The notes: a model not told the origin generated them from the sequence alone. A stretch of 64,000 nt of DNA from Gordionus sp. m RMFG-2023 (GCF_954871325.1 NC_088778.1:18193666-18257665); one strand, 5' to 3'; positions 14,101 through 23,799 are shown, counted from the first letter of the stretch. Made by a program: numbers and translations.

Positions 14101-16005
14101 AAAAAAATTCTGGTGGCAAAAGTTAGAATACCTAAATAATCTCAAGCAAATCCTCTGCCTTCATTAAATGATGAATAAAATCAACAAATGTCAAACATAG
14201 GGCTGGCGGGTTAAACGACACTTTTAGATAAATGGGAGAAAAAGTTAATTTTATTTTAATTGGCAAGCAAGTTAAATTTTTTAAAATAATGTGCAGGCAT
14301 TCGGAGAAAAAAATTGCCCATTGTGTTGCAACTAACCATCCCCTCTTTCATTAACGCAACTGGCGATAGCTATAATCTTTATAACATATGATATTAGGTG
14401 GATGTCAATATAACATTATTTCATCATTTGGAAAAATTATTAGTCCAAACTGGCCAGATCAATATCCAAGGAAAAAAACTTGTTCTTGGAACATAACAAG
14501 TTTATCAGGACAAAGAATTAAATTAGTATTTACAATTATTTACATAATCATGAGACTAATATTTTTAATTGATTTAAAATACAATTTGGGTTGATTTAAT
14601 ATTGAAAATTATTTAATAATCTTAACTCATTATATTCTAAACATACGATTTATTTAAGCATTATAGAATAACCACTTTTATCAAATTAAAATTTCCGATA
14701 CTTTTTTAATATTCAAATTTTTTTATCTTCTTCAAGAATGAAATTAAAAAAGGAAGATTTTGTTTATAGATCTTTATTTCTCTATAGTTATTTTTGATTC
14801 TCTAAAATGAATAATAATAGGTGAGTAACTAACGTGATATTTTCTATAGGTGTTTTGAATTTCTATTTACAAGCTTAAATGAACCTTTATTATGTGTTTG
14901 ATTGTTAATAATTTAAAAAATATTTCATAATCTTACCTTTTATATAGTCAAATAAAATGCATGTACAGTGGTGCACCTTATATATAATTCACATAAATAT
15001 AAATTATCTACAGGAATTTGAAAATTTTGAAGTTGAACCTCATCAGAGTTGTGCTTATGACAATATCAAAATTTACGATGGATCCGACATTACCTTTCCA
15101 TCTCTTGGAAAATTTTGTGGTAGTAAAAATCCTTATTCTTTAATTTCTTCTTCTTCTAACGTGTTGATAATATTTGAAAGTGATGCATCTGTTCAGAGAA
15201 AGGGATTTTTGGCAACTTATTCCACAGGTTTCTATTTATAGTATCAAATTATATAAATTACTCACTTACCATTAAATGCTCATTTTGACAAGTTAATTTG
15301 TGAGTAAAAAAAAATTTATAACGAATAGCTAAAAATTTCTATTAAATTTTCATTTTATATAGTATGTGGGGGCTATCTAATTAGTAAACCTTATAAAAAA
15401 TATTTATTTTCACATTCAAAATATGGCGATAATAATTATGGTAATAGAGAAGAATGCGATTGGTATATAATGGCTCCAAAAGACTACATGTAATATAATA
15501 TAATACTAATATGTTCATTATATTTAGTGGTTATAAGAAAGAATAAGATTTTTTTTAAATATTCTCTCATATTTGTTGAATATTCTATACATAATTATAT
15601 ACATTTATTAAATAACAAAATTTTAGAATAAATCTAAATTTTAAGTCATTAGATTTGGAAAGCGAGAAAAATTGTTCCTATGATTATATAATAATTTTTG
15701 ATGGAGAAAATGATTTTGTGATGGGTAAATATTGTGGAAATCACGTAATATATAATATATTGTATACGTTATATATTTATTTCCAGACTGACTTGAAAAT
15801 ATATTCCATAACAAACAAATTGCATATTCGTTTTATTTCTGATGATGCCATAAGCAGTAAAGGTTTTCAAGCTTCATATATAATGCAAAAAATTAAAATA
15901 AACAACACTCGCATATCTATCAATTCAACAATACTTAATTTTGCTGAACCTCTTCATAAAGAATATAATCCTGCTTCAATTATCAAGATTTCCAAAAATA
16001 AATAA
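595..16005 (+). CDS. tolloid: Tolloid/BMP1-like astacin metalloprotease, 17 exons, 5' end outside the window
   Basis: Secreted zinc metalloprotease of the BMP1/tolloid family. Known family roles are cleaving chordin-type BMP antagonists and procollagens outside the cell. Exons: 595-684, 727-850, 1687-1865, 1908-2141, 2188-2421, 2477-2599, 2900-3045, 3088-3283, 7387-7509, 7829-7989, 8547-8739, 8782-8907, 14398-14525, 15014-15227, 15363-15489, 15627-15744, 15787-16005. They join in one frame, about 910 codons, giving astacin (visible residues ~5-208), CUB1 (209-327), CUB2 (328-441), EGF1 (442-482), CUB3 (483-600), EGF2 (601-642), CUB4 (643-756), CUB5 (757-~880) and a ~30-residue tail. This is exactly the BMP1 long-form order. 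The first exon carries a furin-type R-Y-K-R just before the mature N terminus, so the signal peptide and prodomain lie upstream. Every module border is a phase-1 intron. Five introns are exactly 42 bp, and the two largest hold transposons. Alternative: another astacin-CUB protein, but the CGCC loop and full domain order argue for tolloid. Confidence 0.95.
851..1686 (+). other. Tolloid intron 2 (836 bp)
   Basis: AT-rich intron between the two halves of the CGCC loop, with donor GTAATT and acceptor CATAAG. I see no exon, RNA gene or recognisable transposon in it. Confidence 0.6.
2188..2599 (+). CDS. tolloid: Tolloid exons 5-6: CUB1
   Basis: Exons 2188-2421 and 2477-2599 encode the first CUB domain. 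Landmarks are KCGSTL at the start, CRWRIS, NITEFDI, the calcium-site region YVIIRDG and VYCGFIKLP. The donor at 2422 was chosen over an earlier GT because only it keeps the Y-C-G motif in frame. The last exon ends in phase 1, like the other module borders. Confidence 0.88.
2737..2820 (+). repeat. Purine-rich GAAAG/GAAGG microsatellite in a tolloid intron
   Basis: The + strand is almost pure purine, with repeated GAAAGAAAGAAGG-type units ending in GAACGAACG, inside the 300-bp intron 2600-2899. It may slip or form a triplex. No coding role is seen. Confidence 0.8.
2900..3283 (+). CDS. tolloid: Tolloid exons 7-8: CUB2
   Basis: Exons 2900-3045 and 3088-3283, separated by a 42-bp intron. They encode [26 protein letters not shown], then [20 protein letters not shown] and [11 protein letters not shown]. 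The residues D-Y-L-E-V and the cysteines match CUB calcium-binding and disulfide positions. The internal intron is in phase 0, and the following large intron (3284-7386) is in phase 1. Confidence 0.92.
3562..7357. mobile_element. Foldback-type element with inverted, minisatellite-filled arms
   Basis: The ends are inverted copies: TATATATGTCGTAATTTT, then AAAGGGATCA and CTATCCGGGATCATCACGGG at the left (3562-3620), and the reverse complement at 7300-7357. A further mirrored block, containing TATCAATCGATAGCTAATCA, sits at about 3810-3880 and 7040-7115. The inner arms hold degenerate tandem units built around GGTATCAAATAAAAGGTAATT plus GT- or CA-rich tracts: ~0.8 kb on the left, ~1.9 kb inverted on the right. 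A unique ~1.1-kb centre (about 4380-5460) shows no recognisable protein. It fills most of the tolloid intron 3284-7386 and stops 29 bp before the acceptor. A related end lies at 43285-44237. I cannot name a class; foldback-like describes the structure only. Confidence 0.75.
7387..7509 (+). CDS. tolloid: Tolloid exon 9: EGF1 (calcium-binding type)
   Basis: A single exon bounded by phase-1 introns encodes one EGF module with six cysteines (DEC...GC...IC...KCEC...TC). The DEC start and the C-x-N-x4-Y-x-C pattern ([10 protein letters not shown]) match calcium-binding EGF modules carrying the Asn/Asp hydroxylation consensus. Confidence 0.93.
7829..8739 (+). CDS. tolloid: Tolloid exons 10-11: CUB3
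   Basis: Exons 7829-7989 and 8547-8739. The first gives [33 protein letters not shown] and [10 protein letters not shown]. The second gives [21 protein letters not shown] and [13 protein letters not shown]. The phase-0 intron of 557 bp falls at the same place in the fold as the internal introns of CUB2 and CUB4. Confidence 0.9.
8782..8907 (+). CDS. tolloid: Tolloid exon 12: EGF2 (calcium-binding type)
   Basis: Phase-1 exon after a 42-bp intron (8740-8781). It encodes [16 protein letters not shown], then [10 protein letters not shown] and a HDNGHDCKE end, close to EGF2 of BMP1. Calcium-binding and Asn-hydroxylation consensus residues are present. Confidence 0.94.
8908..9405 (+). other. Left part of tolloid intron 12, nothing recognised
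   Basis: AT-rich intron sequence between EGF2 and the LINE insertion. No exon or repeat family is recognised. Confidence 0.5.
9406..11300 (-). mobile_element. 5'-truncated non-LTR retrotransposon (LINE) with restriction-like endonuclease
   Basis: Inserted antisense in a tolloid intron. The reading begins inside the reverse transcriptase ([17 protein letters not shown]), so the 5' part is missing, as is common for LINEs. It ends at the stop at 9424 with almost no 3' UTR. AATTATAT occurs at both borders (9406-9413 and 11293-11300) and could be a short target duplication, but in AT-rich DNA this is weak. The C-terminal zinc motif and RPDG...WDY endonuclease place it among site-preferring RLE-type LINEs (R2/NeSL/R4/Hero superclade) rather than APE-type LINEs. 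The exact clade was not determined. Confidence 0.85.
9424..11297 (-). pseudogene. LINE reverse transcriptase plus RLE endonuclease ORF with two in-frame stops
   Basis: One continuous frame (codon starts divisible by 3) covers RT motif 1 (RPIAIGS), template contact [13 protein letters not shown], motif [14 protein letters not shown], motif [12 protein letters not shown], the YIDD catalytic box near 10825-10836, the thumb region NHEKSEF and SHLGAPVGG. These are followed by CAGC...HSLHC...GRIVRH (a zinc-finger-like motif) and the PD-(D/E)XK-type nuclease KRPDG...[10 protein letters not shown]. Only two stops interrupt it, TGA at 10837-10839 just before YIDD and TAG at 10675-10677, so the insertion is fairly young but dead. 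The GC-richer sequence stands out from its AT-rich surroundings. Confidence 0.87.
11301..14397 (+). other. Right part of tolloid intron 12, no gene recognised
   Basis: About 3.1 kb of AT-rich intron up to the CUB4 acceptor. It contains a G-run near 12999-13015 and several poly(T) tracts. A patch near 13740-13860 (containing CTAATTCTGAAACTTATACC) resembles a stretch near 32280-32350, so it probably belongs to an unnamed interspersed repeat. I see no exon. Confidence 0.5.
14398..15227 (+). CDS. tolloid: Tolloid exons 13-14: CUB4
   Basis: Exons 14398-14525 and 15014-15227. The first gives [19 protein letters not shown] and [12 protein letters not shown] up to RIKL. The second gives [31 protein letters not shown] and [13 protein letters not shown]. 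The donor at 14526 was chosen because the spacing from RIKL to the next cysteine then equals that of BMP1 (13 residues). Spacer 14526-15013 holds no other exon. Confidence 0.92.
15363..16005 (+). CDS. tolloid: Tolloid exons 15-17: CUB5 and C-terminal tail
   Basis: Exons 15363-15489, 15627-15744 and 15787-16005. They encode [44 protein letters not shown], then [20 protein letters not shown] and SSKGFQASY. The final intron (15745-15786) is 42 bp, divisible by three and free of stops, so reading straight through would add 14 residues. Splicing it restores the exact BMP1 spacing. A ~30-residue tail ends in KISKNK and a TAA stop. Confidence 0.92.
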
Positions 16006-16233
16006 TTATTAATTTATATTTACAAATGCAATTATGAAATATGAGGCAGAATTTCGTAAACTATATCAACAATTAACAAGTTAATGCATTTAAATCATGA
16101 ATGATTTAATATGAATATTTATTTTTTCTAATTATTCTTCCTTATATATTATTGTCATTAATAACTTTGTATTTGAATTTAAAACCCAAATTTTACAAAT
16201 ATTTATATAAATTTTTTAATAATCATGTTACAA

Positions 16234-16239
16234 AATAAA
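16234..16239 (+). promoter_or_regulatory. Candidate polyadenylation signal for tolloid
   Basis: AATAAA lies 229 bp past the tolloid stop. In DNA this AT-rich chance matches are common, and another AATAAA overlaps the stop region. Confidence 0.3.
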
Positions 16240-16290
16240 ATGTCTGAAGAAGGATATGTAAGATTGATTTATATTTTATAAAATAGCAGT

Positions 16291-16971
16291 TGTAAAAAAA
16301 ATTTCGGTAGCACTTGTATGCGATAGGCCTTAAAAATGTAACAAAAAACGGGCAGCACTTCCGTGCGATAGAGTTTACTGTAAAAGGTTATAGCGCGAAG
16401 GTCGCTTACAGATACGATGACTTTGATAATATCTTTTTATATTAATCGCCTCACTTAAGAGGACTTTGATATCCCTTTTTTAATATGCAGCGGCATAACT
16501 TAAGAGGAGTTTAGTAATTCTTTGCGCTTACAATAATATATAAAGATGACACAATTTAAATATTGAGATAATTTTTATTTATACTATTGCGGCCTAATTT
16601 AAGAGGAGTTTAGTAATTCTTTGCGCTTACAATAATATATAAAGATGACACAATTTAAATATTGAGATAATTTTAATTTATACTATTTTCTCTTACAGAT
16701 ATATTTTCAAAAAGGAACAAGTTCATGTATGCGACAGAATAATTTATAATTAATTTTTTACAAAACAAAAAAAATATTTTCATTTTACCTTTTTTTTAAA
16801 TGTCTTTTATATCTTACACATTTTGAAAAATAAATATAAATTTATTAATAATTTTCTCTAGTCATAAAAATAAAATATATTAGTCCTTGATAATGATGAA
16901 GTGACAAAATAACAAAAAAAATAACAATTAATGCACAAAATTAAATTTTCCCCAAAAATAGATATATGACA
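16291..16971 (-). repeat. 3' LTR of the gypsy-type element
   Basis: It shares blocks such as GGCAGCACTTCCGTGCGA, TAGCGCGAAGGTCGCTTA, CGCCTCACTTAAGAGGA and ATATATGACA with the right-hand LTR. A ~95-bp internal duplication covers about 16497-16690. Confidence 0.75.
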
Positions 16972-18020
16972 TGCTTCCACTAATCGAAAACCACACGTCG
17001 CACTTTAACCTCACCCCCGGCATAATTATTGCCCATCGTATTTTGAACAATTCAAACAGCAATTAACCTTGAGCATCCTCTCTTTGTTAGCTGGTAATTA
17101 CTGATCCACTTTTCATTATTTTTGTCTGTCGCACAAGTGTAGAGTCAAACCATATCCGAACATTGGTTTAGTTGTCCCATTAGATTTTTATCGATATTAA
17201 GATAAATTTTCCACCACGTTTTTAAAATTTCCTATCAATAAATTTCTCCTATTCATACTCCCGAACGTAATTCCCAGTTTCACCTCCCTGCCATATTCCC
17301 TCTCTTCCGTAGATGAATTTCACTCAATTTAATTTGTGTCCAATGCTTTCCCATTTTTTTGTACTACCATACATTCTTGCCCAAACGGTCTGTCCCACTA
17401 CAAATTCAGACGTTTCACTTATCTCCATTTCCAACTTTTGATTCGGTTTCTGCTTTAATACAAAAAAATTCGGGTGCGCCTCCCTAACTGCCGGAGATTG
17501 TTAAATTTCCTCTTCCAATACTTTGATTTTCGTAACCACATCAAACAACTCCTGCTTCAATCTTCTTATTAATCAGGCCATCACACATATTCATGACTCC
17601 ACCACTCCTTTTTCAATTCCTTGATGTCCCGGATGAATCCTATACTTCCTCCCTTAATTTAAAAGGCACCACTCCTCGATTTCCTAATATAACGCACTCC
17701 TCCGCTATCGTTAACTCTTTCTTTACATGTTTAAATTTTTTATCTCTATTCGTCACTGCATTCGACCTCGTATGTACTCTTTAATCAACCTCAATTCGCG
17801 ATCTTTTATTGTAGCATTTTTGAGTTCTTCCCACGTTACTGGTCCACCTCCACATATTTCCGCCATTACATGAATCAACGTCTGCTCAGTTTTCTCATCG
17901 ATTTCCCTTTGTTTCTTCTCGTCCAAGTTTTCTCCAGCTCCATGGGACAAAATATCGGATAAATAGTTTTCTATTCCTTGCCGATATTTTAGCTGCCCAC
18001 AATTAATAACCATCTCTGTA
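16972..18020 (-). pseudogene. Fossil integrase and RNase H-integrase linker of the gypsy-type element
   Basis: Minus-strand remnants include an HPGHQGIEKG-like zinc-domain piece near 17570-17650 and an open stretch at 17753-18013 resembling the linker before the integrase (EELKNATIKDRELRLIKEY). The remainder is decayed. Confidence 0.6.
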
Positions 18021-19004
18021 ACCTTGGTGACAATATCAACTCTTTATTATCCTTTTTGAATAGGTGTGCCAGTGGTTTGCGATCGGTATATATCACAAAT
18101 CTACGTCTGATCAGATATTCTCGACACTATGCCATTTCAAAAATAATGGCAAACGCTTCTTGCTCGATCACTGAATAGGTTGTTTTTGCACGCTGTAATA
18201 ACGCTCCACCTACACCTATATTAGAAGCAGCCACAGCCATTACCACCTCCAGATCGTTATTAAAGCATACCATTCCCTTCCAATCTGACATTTCAATTCT
18301 TCAAACGCTTCTTCCTGTTCCTTTTTCCATTCAAATCGTTATCCTTTTTTCAATAGTTTATACAATGGTGCCGCTAATTGAGCAAAACCTTCCACAAACC
18401 GGTGATAATAATTCATCATCTTTAGTATGGCCTGCAGCTCTACTTTATTATTACTATATTATTCGATCTCAACTTACTGGTATACCTGCCATATTTTTAG
18501 CCAGTGGTCTCATCTCTCTCCCATTAATCTTGTGTCATAGATACTACCTCCATTACTCCCAACATACTCTTCTCGGCACTTACCCGCAATTCTTTTCCTT
18601 TAATTCTTCAGAATACCTTCTCTAATTTCTGTGTATGCTGATCAAGAGTCACTCCCGTTACCAACACATCGTCCATTTAGTAAAAGACTCTTTCTAAAAC
18701 GGCTGCCATAGTACGTTGAAAAATTGGGGCCCATAGCTAAGTCCAAAAAGTAGCCTGCAAAAAACGTACAATCCTAATAGTTAATAACTTCGCACTTCAG
18801 GCTTCATCCATAACTCTAAATAAGCATTCGAAAAAGACTTTTGAAAAATATATCCCGCCCTTCAAACTGGCCAATATCTCTTCAATTCGTGGCAAGGGAT
18901 ATTTCACTTCCCTAACCCACGGGTTTAGCGTGACCCGTAAATCTCCGCACAAACTGAGTTTTTTGTTGACCTCTTCACAGGCACCAGCGGTGTTGCCCAC
19001 TCAC
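18021..19004 (-). pseudogene. Fossil reverse transcriptase and RNase H of the gypsy-type element
   Basis: RNase H-like pieces VIEQEAFAIIF and TDRKPLAHLF appear near 18070-18180. A reverse transcriptase piece with DLRVTLNPWV and YPLPRIEEILASLKGG spans 18797-18960. Both are typical of Ty3/gypsy pol. Broken. Confidence 0.75.
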
Positions 19005-19189
19005 TATTGTTGTTAAACGGGTAGTTTTGAGCCAAATATTGCTTAAGCCTCGAGATTTTGATAATATATGTCTACACCTTTGTTCCTTCTATGAGCAAAT
19101 TCATCAGGCTTGCGTAATATTTTTCTGTATGAAATATTAAGTTACCTGTTTTTAAAAATCGGCTCAAAACGAGTCGTTTAACAACACTA
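19005..19189. mobile_element. 185-bp hAT-like MITE inserted in the LTR element
   Basis: The ends are inverted: TATTGTTGTTAAACG at the left and CGTTTAACAACACTA at the right. A perfect 8-bp direct duplication CCACTCAC flanks it (18997-19004 and 19190-19197), the length made by hAT transposases. It therefore landed after the retrotransposon. Relatives are at 22313-22517 and 23665-23799. Confidence 0.82.
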
Positions 19190-19197
19190 CCACTCAC

Positions 19198-21242
19198 TAT
19201 ATTCCACATGACACATAATTCCCTTCTTTACCCATTGATCCAATATTATTCCCAATTTTTTTCACCACTCAAACGAAACTCATCGTAATCCACAAAATTT
19301 TGGCACACAGCCCTCCTTCATTTTATCCACTTCATAATCCCTTAAACACCCCAAAACCTTCATCGAAAATTGATAATTATCCACTTATCTACGCACTCCT
19401 TGCAATTTGATCATTCCCAATTCCATCTATTTATTCCTCAATTCCATTTCGTTACGCCTATCCATCTCTTTCATTTCCAACTCAACTTCTCGAATACGCC
19501 CTTTTCCTCCACCTTTTCGTTCCATTTCCTAGGTCACCACCGTCAATTCCTCTAACAACTCTATTTCATTTAAAGAATTCTCATCGTATACTCCCATAAA
19601 GGTCTACCTTATTTCCCCCCGAAAAGTCCACCGGATTTCTCTCTTAGAATTCTCCTCAATTTCCCCCTAAAAGTTCCAATATTTCCTCCCTAAAATATCC
19701 CCAGATATCTCTCTTAGAATTCTACTCAATTTTTCTCTTAGAATTAATAAAAACCTCCCTTCCTTCTTCCAAAATACGGCTGAACATAGTTTCAATCCAT
19801 GGCCATCTTTCTGCCCTCCAATCATCGTATTAGCGCATCTATATCCATTCTTAAGAGGTACAAATATACCACACACCAGGCAAATTCGCCCAAAAGCTAT
19901 ACTCCGGACCCATTTGGGTGACCCAATATTGACAATTCATAATTACAATATTTCTACTTTTCCTTTTATTACCGCTTTTAACTCTACCCTTCCCATCACT
20001 GACAACTCTGATCCATCAAATTGCTGAATCCTAATTTCTTCTCTTTCTATCATTTCAGCCGGACAAATATTCTGATATTTATCGTATCCCATCACTGCTA
20101 TTGCCGCTCCGATATCAAATAAGATGGATACCACCCATTAAAATTTATCCACACTCTAGGATAGAGATCATGCACAATGTCATTTTGTATCATATTTATA
20201 TTATTTTTTTTATAATGCACGCCCCTACCTTCATTGAAATCTTTATCATATAATCATAAATTTTATATTCTCTTGCCACATGCCCTTCTTTTCGACATCT
20301 AAAACATTGCATGTTGTTCTCCAGTTTGCTTCAAAATAGGTTCAACAATCCCCTCCTTTTTCTCTCTCTCAATAGTGGGCACATTCAGGGTACTCTGACC
20401 CATTATTCTAGCGGGAAACCTCCGTTAATATTGTAATTGCTCGAATTGCACTCCTCTTAATTGTGACCAAATCGTCCACACCCCGCAATTTTTCTTGTTT
20501 CCCCTGACAATACGGGGCTATATGACAATATTTTCCACATTAGAAACATTTCGTTTCCCAACAATCTTTCACTATATGACCTTGTCTCCCACAATAACAA
20601 CTAACTAATATTCATATTCTCTCTTTCTCGCGAATCAAAGCCCGATCTCATTTCCACTAGCTCCTTGTGAATTTTCTCTCGGTCATCTATATGGCCCCAG
20701 ATCAACTATATCGATTATCATTTACAGGTTATTTATCTCTTCATTTCTATTTAATCCTCCTTAAACATCATTATGAGTCCGCAATTTAATTAGTTCCTGC
20801 ACCGGTAACCACGTTACTCAGCCCATCATATCTTTCTCTCATTGTGTCCTTTAATCATCAATCCTCACGCTTCGGCTTCTCCTAATCCTTCCCAGGATTA
20901 AACTACATATCCATATTAGTAACACGGCCAACGCCACAAAAATATTATATTGTATTTCCCAATATTTCACAAATTTTAAACTCTTCACCACCATAAAAAG
21001 TTTATGATCAACTTCAAAATAAATATTTTGGTTTTTATAACGTCAGCAGATAAAATAATATCAATAATGTAAATGGTCCAATGATGCACATATACATCCA
21101 CCAACCTTTAAAATATCAATAATTTTCAATAAGATCCGGATAAATTTACAGCTATAAATTTTATGATTACCGCATACCTGTTTTTATTATTATATAAATT
21201 ATTGACGCCTTCTTTTCCCGTACACAACGTCTTGGTCAGCAC
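19198..21242 (-). pseudogene. Fossil protease and gag region of the gypsy-type element
   Basis: An aspartic-protease-like stretch (ILFDIGAAIAVMG) lies at 19943-20134. Two CCHC zinc-knuckle patches, CFRCRKEGHVARE near 20270-20315 and CYCGRQGHIVKDC near 20560-20600, mark the end of gag. The rest up to the right LTR is AT-rich and decayed. Confidence 0.68.
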
Positions 21243-22045
21243 TGATAAAAAACTTTTGGCAGCGCTAATGTGCGACAAGGCCTACTGCAAAATGTCACAA
21301 AAAAAGGGTAGCACTTCCGTGCGACAGAGCTTATTGTGAAAATCTTAGCGCGAAGGTCGCTTAGAGATAAGAAGACGTTAGTAATCCCTGTTTATATTCA
21401 CCCGCCTCACTTAAGGATTTGCATCATTTGTTTTTATATTCAGCCGCTTAACTTTAGAGGACTTTGGTATCCATTTTTTTTATATTCAGCCGCCTCACTT
21501 AAGATGATTTTGGTATTCCCTTTTTTTATATTCAGTCGCCTCACTTAAGAGGATTTTGGTATTCCCTTTTTTTATATTCAGTCGCCTCACTTAAGAGGAT
21601 TTTGGTATACCTTTTTTTGTATTCAACCGCCTCACTTAAGAGGACTTTATCCCTTTTTTTAAATTCAACCGCCTTAATTAAGAAGATTTTAATATCCCTT
21701 TTTTTATATTCAGCCGCCTCACTTAAGAAGACTTTAGTAATTCTTATAAAGATGACATAAAAATTAAAGTCTGAGATAATTTGTTTATTTATACTATTTT
21801 CTCTTACAGATATACTTCCAAAAAGAACAAGTTTATATATACGGCAGAATAATTTATAATTAATTTTTCCAAATGGAGAAAATAATTTTAAACAAAAATA
21901 TTTATGTTTTTATATCTTGCACATTTTGAAAAATAAATATAAATTTATTAATAATCTTCTCTAATCATAAATAATATATTAGTCTTGATAATGATAACAA
22001 TGAATGCGTAAAATTAACTTCCCTTAAAAAGAGATATATATGACA
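21243..22045 (-). repeat. 5' LTR of the gypsy-type element
   Basis: About 800 bp, homologous to the left LTR but longer because of a tandem array at 21395-21750. It ends with ATATATATGACA, matching ATATATGACA at the end of the left copy. Confidence 0.75.
21395..21750. repeat. ~44-bp tandem repeat inside the LTR
   Basis: About eight imperfect units of the form TATTCAGCCGCCTCACTTAAG, then AGGATTTTGGTATTCCC and a T-run. The left LTR keeps only two or three, so the array expanded or contracted after insertion. Confidence 0.85.
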
Positions 22046-22312
22046 GTATTAAAATTTAGATTTTCTATCAAAAAATAGACAGACTAAAGTTGATGATAAA
22101 AAATTAAATAAGTGTTGTTTGCTCAATTGAACGGGTACCTTTTTGTTTTCGCAAGTCAATTCTAAAAATAATTCATATTTTATAGATTGGGAGAGGAATA
22201 AATTATCAATGTTTTCTGCAAATTTCATCAAATCCTATCTAAGTGGTCCAAAGTTATACTTATTCAAAATTGGACGAGTAACTTAAAACTATTCATTCAT
22301 GTCTGCTGAGGT

Positions 22313-22517
22313 TAGTGTTGTTAAAAAGCCCGATTTGGGTCGATTTTTAACAACGGTCCGATTAAAATTTTAGCCAAAATAATATTAAGCCTCAAGATTT
22401 GGCAAATAGAGGTCCAAACTTTGCTGCTGTCTAGCAAAATCTCCAAGTTTATATAATATTTTTTTTGGCTAATTTTAATTAAGCCGTTTTTATAAATCAG
22501 ACTTTTAAACAACACTA
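22313..22517. mobile_element. 205-bp hAT-like MITE
   Basis: Inverted ends TAGTGTTGTTAAAAAG and CTTTTAAACAACACTA. The flanks GCTGAGGT (22305-22312) and GCTGAAAT (22518-22525) match at six of eight positions, consistent with a worn 8-bp target duplication. Its inner part contains CCCGATTTGGGTCGATTTTT and is related to the MITE inside the LTR element. An apparent ORF inside it is not a real gene. Confidence 0.7.
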
Positions 22518-23664
22518 GCTGAAATACCTATTAGCGGTAGCTGTACTCCATATTGTAATAAACATTTGCTAGAGGGGAGGGCACTATTAGGTTAATTTTT
22601 TCCCATAAATTCTATTGGAAATCATAAGATCCACTTATTTGGCTATATTATATTTTTATAAAAATAATTTTGGGTTTATACGTTTTTTTTAATTAAAATA
22701 CTTTTTTTTCTAAAAATTCTAATTTATAGGAGTTATTTAAAAAAATTATTAACATTTAATTTACTAATTTTTCTTTCAAATTCTTACAAAAAAAATTTTT
22801 TTTTTTGGGGGGGGGGGGGGGAGGAGGGGGGAAGGGGTAAAATGATATTTACGAGAAAAGCCAAATTTGTAATCCCCCTCCACATTGGTTACGCAACGCG
22901 CTGGTAATGAGGGACAAGGAGAAAGTGTGAGTAGTTAATTGGTGGTTGAAGGTAAAAAATGCCAAGATTCAGAATAAGTAAAATGAGTAGGAACTTCCAT
23001 AAACAAAGAAGAGGTTAGATCTTAGTATTACCAAATAGACCAACATCACTTAAAAAGGACTGCTATTAATAATGAAAGAAGAGTTTCTTTAAAGTTTTAT
23101 AAATACGAATGTATTGAATAAATAATTGAGGCTGTAGCAACTTTTTGCTTTTCTTGTAGGATCAATAAATAAACAATGGTGAATCAACTTATACCAAAAA
23201 CGGGTTTTACCAACTGAAAGAAAGTTCCCGAAAAGGGTCCTTGGAAAAAATAATTGCAGTACATAGAAGAATAGAATCCTAAGACCAAAAGATGTTTCCA
23301 ATTTTTTTTGCACAAACTAATTAAAATTGGAAAATAAATTTAAATCAAGATGATCATTTTAATTTTTAAAACCTTTTTGCAAACAATATTACCGAAGAGA
23401 GATTAAAATGAAATTGAGATTGTATTTGTTAAAAGTTTAGAAAAATAAAGATTGTGTTACATCATATTTTGTCAAATTTATATACCCATACAAAATTGCA
23501 TTTCCAAATAATATGCTTCAGTTTAGATCACCCACATTGAGCTGTGATTTTGAGTCAATTTTTTTCATCATTAAAGAGAATTATTAAATCAGATTAACGT
23601 TCGAGTAATATTACAAGAAAGGATAACTTGATTTTACTAGAACATTAAAAAAAATACTAAAACT
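22518..23664. other. Repeat-rich spacer with a long G-run
   Basis: No gene is recognised. A G-rich tract (GGGG repeats interrupted by A) covers about 22807-22838. A patch near 22885 (CATTGGTTACGCAACGCG) resembles 14310-14360, so some of this is interspersed repeat. Short ORFs here have no recognisable domain. Confidence 0.5.
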
Positions 23665-23799
23665 ATTAACTTGAAGCCGAAACCTTTTTGCATCTATAAG
23701 CAAAATCATCAGGCTTGCACAATATTATTTTGGCTATAACCTTAATAGGGCTGTTTTTAAATCAACCCGAATCGGGCTTTTTAAAAACACTATCCGTAA
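23665..23799. mobile_element. Partial MITE related to 19005-19189
   Basis: It contains AAAATCATCAGGCTTGCACA, close to AAATTCATCAGGCTTGCGTA in the MITE within the LTR element, and ends in GGGCTTTTTAAAAACACTA. Only one terminus is clear. Confidence 0.55.

Larger units (their letters stand above)
16291..22045 (-). mobile_element. Old, broken Ty3/gypsy-type LTR retrotransposon
   Basis: Two related direct repeats (about 16291-16971 and 21243-22045) flank remnants in minus-strand order gag zinc knuckles, protease, reverse transcriptase, RNase H and integrase. That order is typical of Ty3/gypsy elements. The ends read TGTCATAT inward from the right side of each LTR. The LTRs differ by many substitutions and in repeat number, so the insertion is old. 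The coding part is heavily decayed, with well over ten breaks. A hAT-like MITE sits inside its pol region. No clear target duplication was found. Confidence 0.85.

Noticed and set aside
17593-19555. Plus-strand ORFs in the LTR element (17593, 18365, 19370)
   Set aside because: They are antisense to recognisable pol remnants and have compositional bias only.
22807-22838. G-rich tract as a deliberate G-quadruplex element
   Set aside because: Several similar G- or C-runs occur across the window within repeats. They look like homopolymer expansion, with no nearby gene they could regulate.
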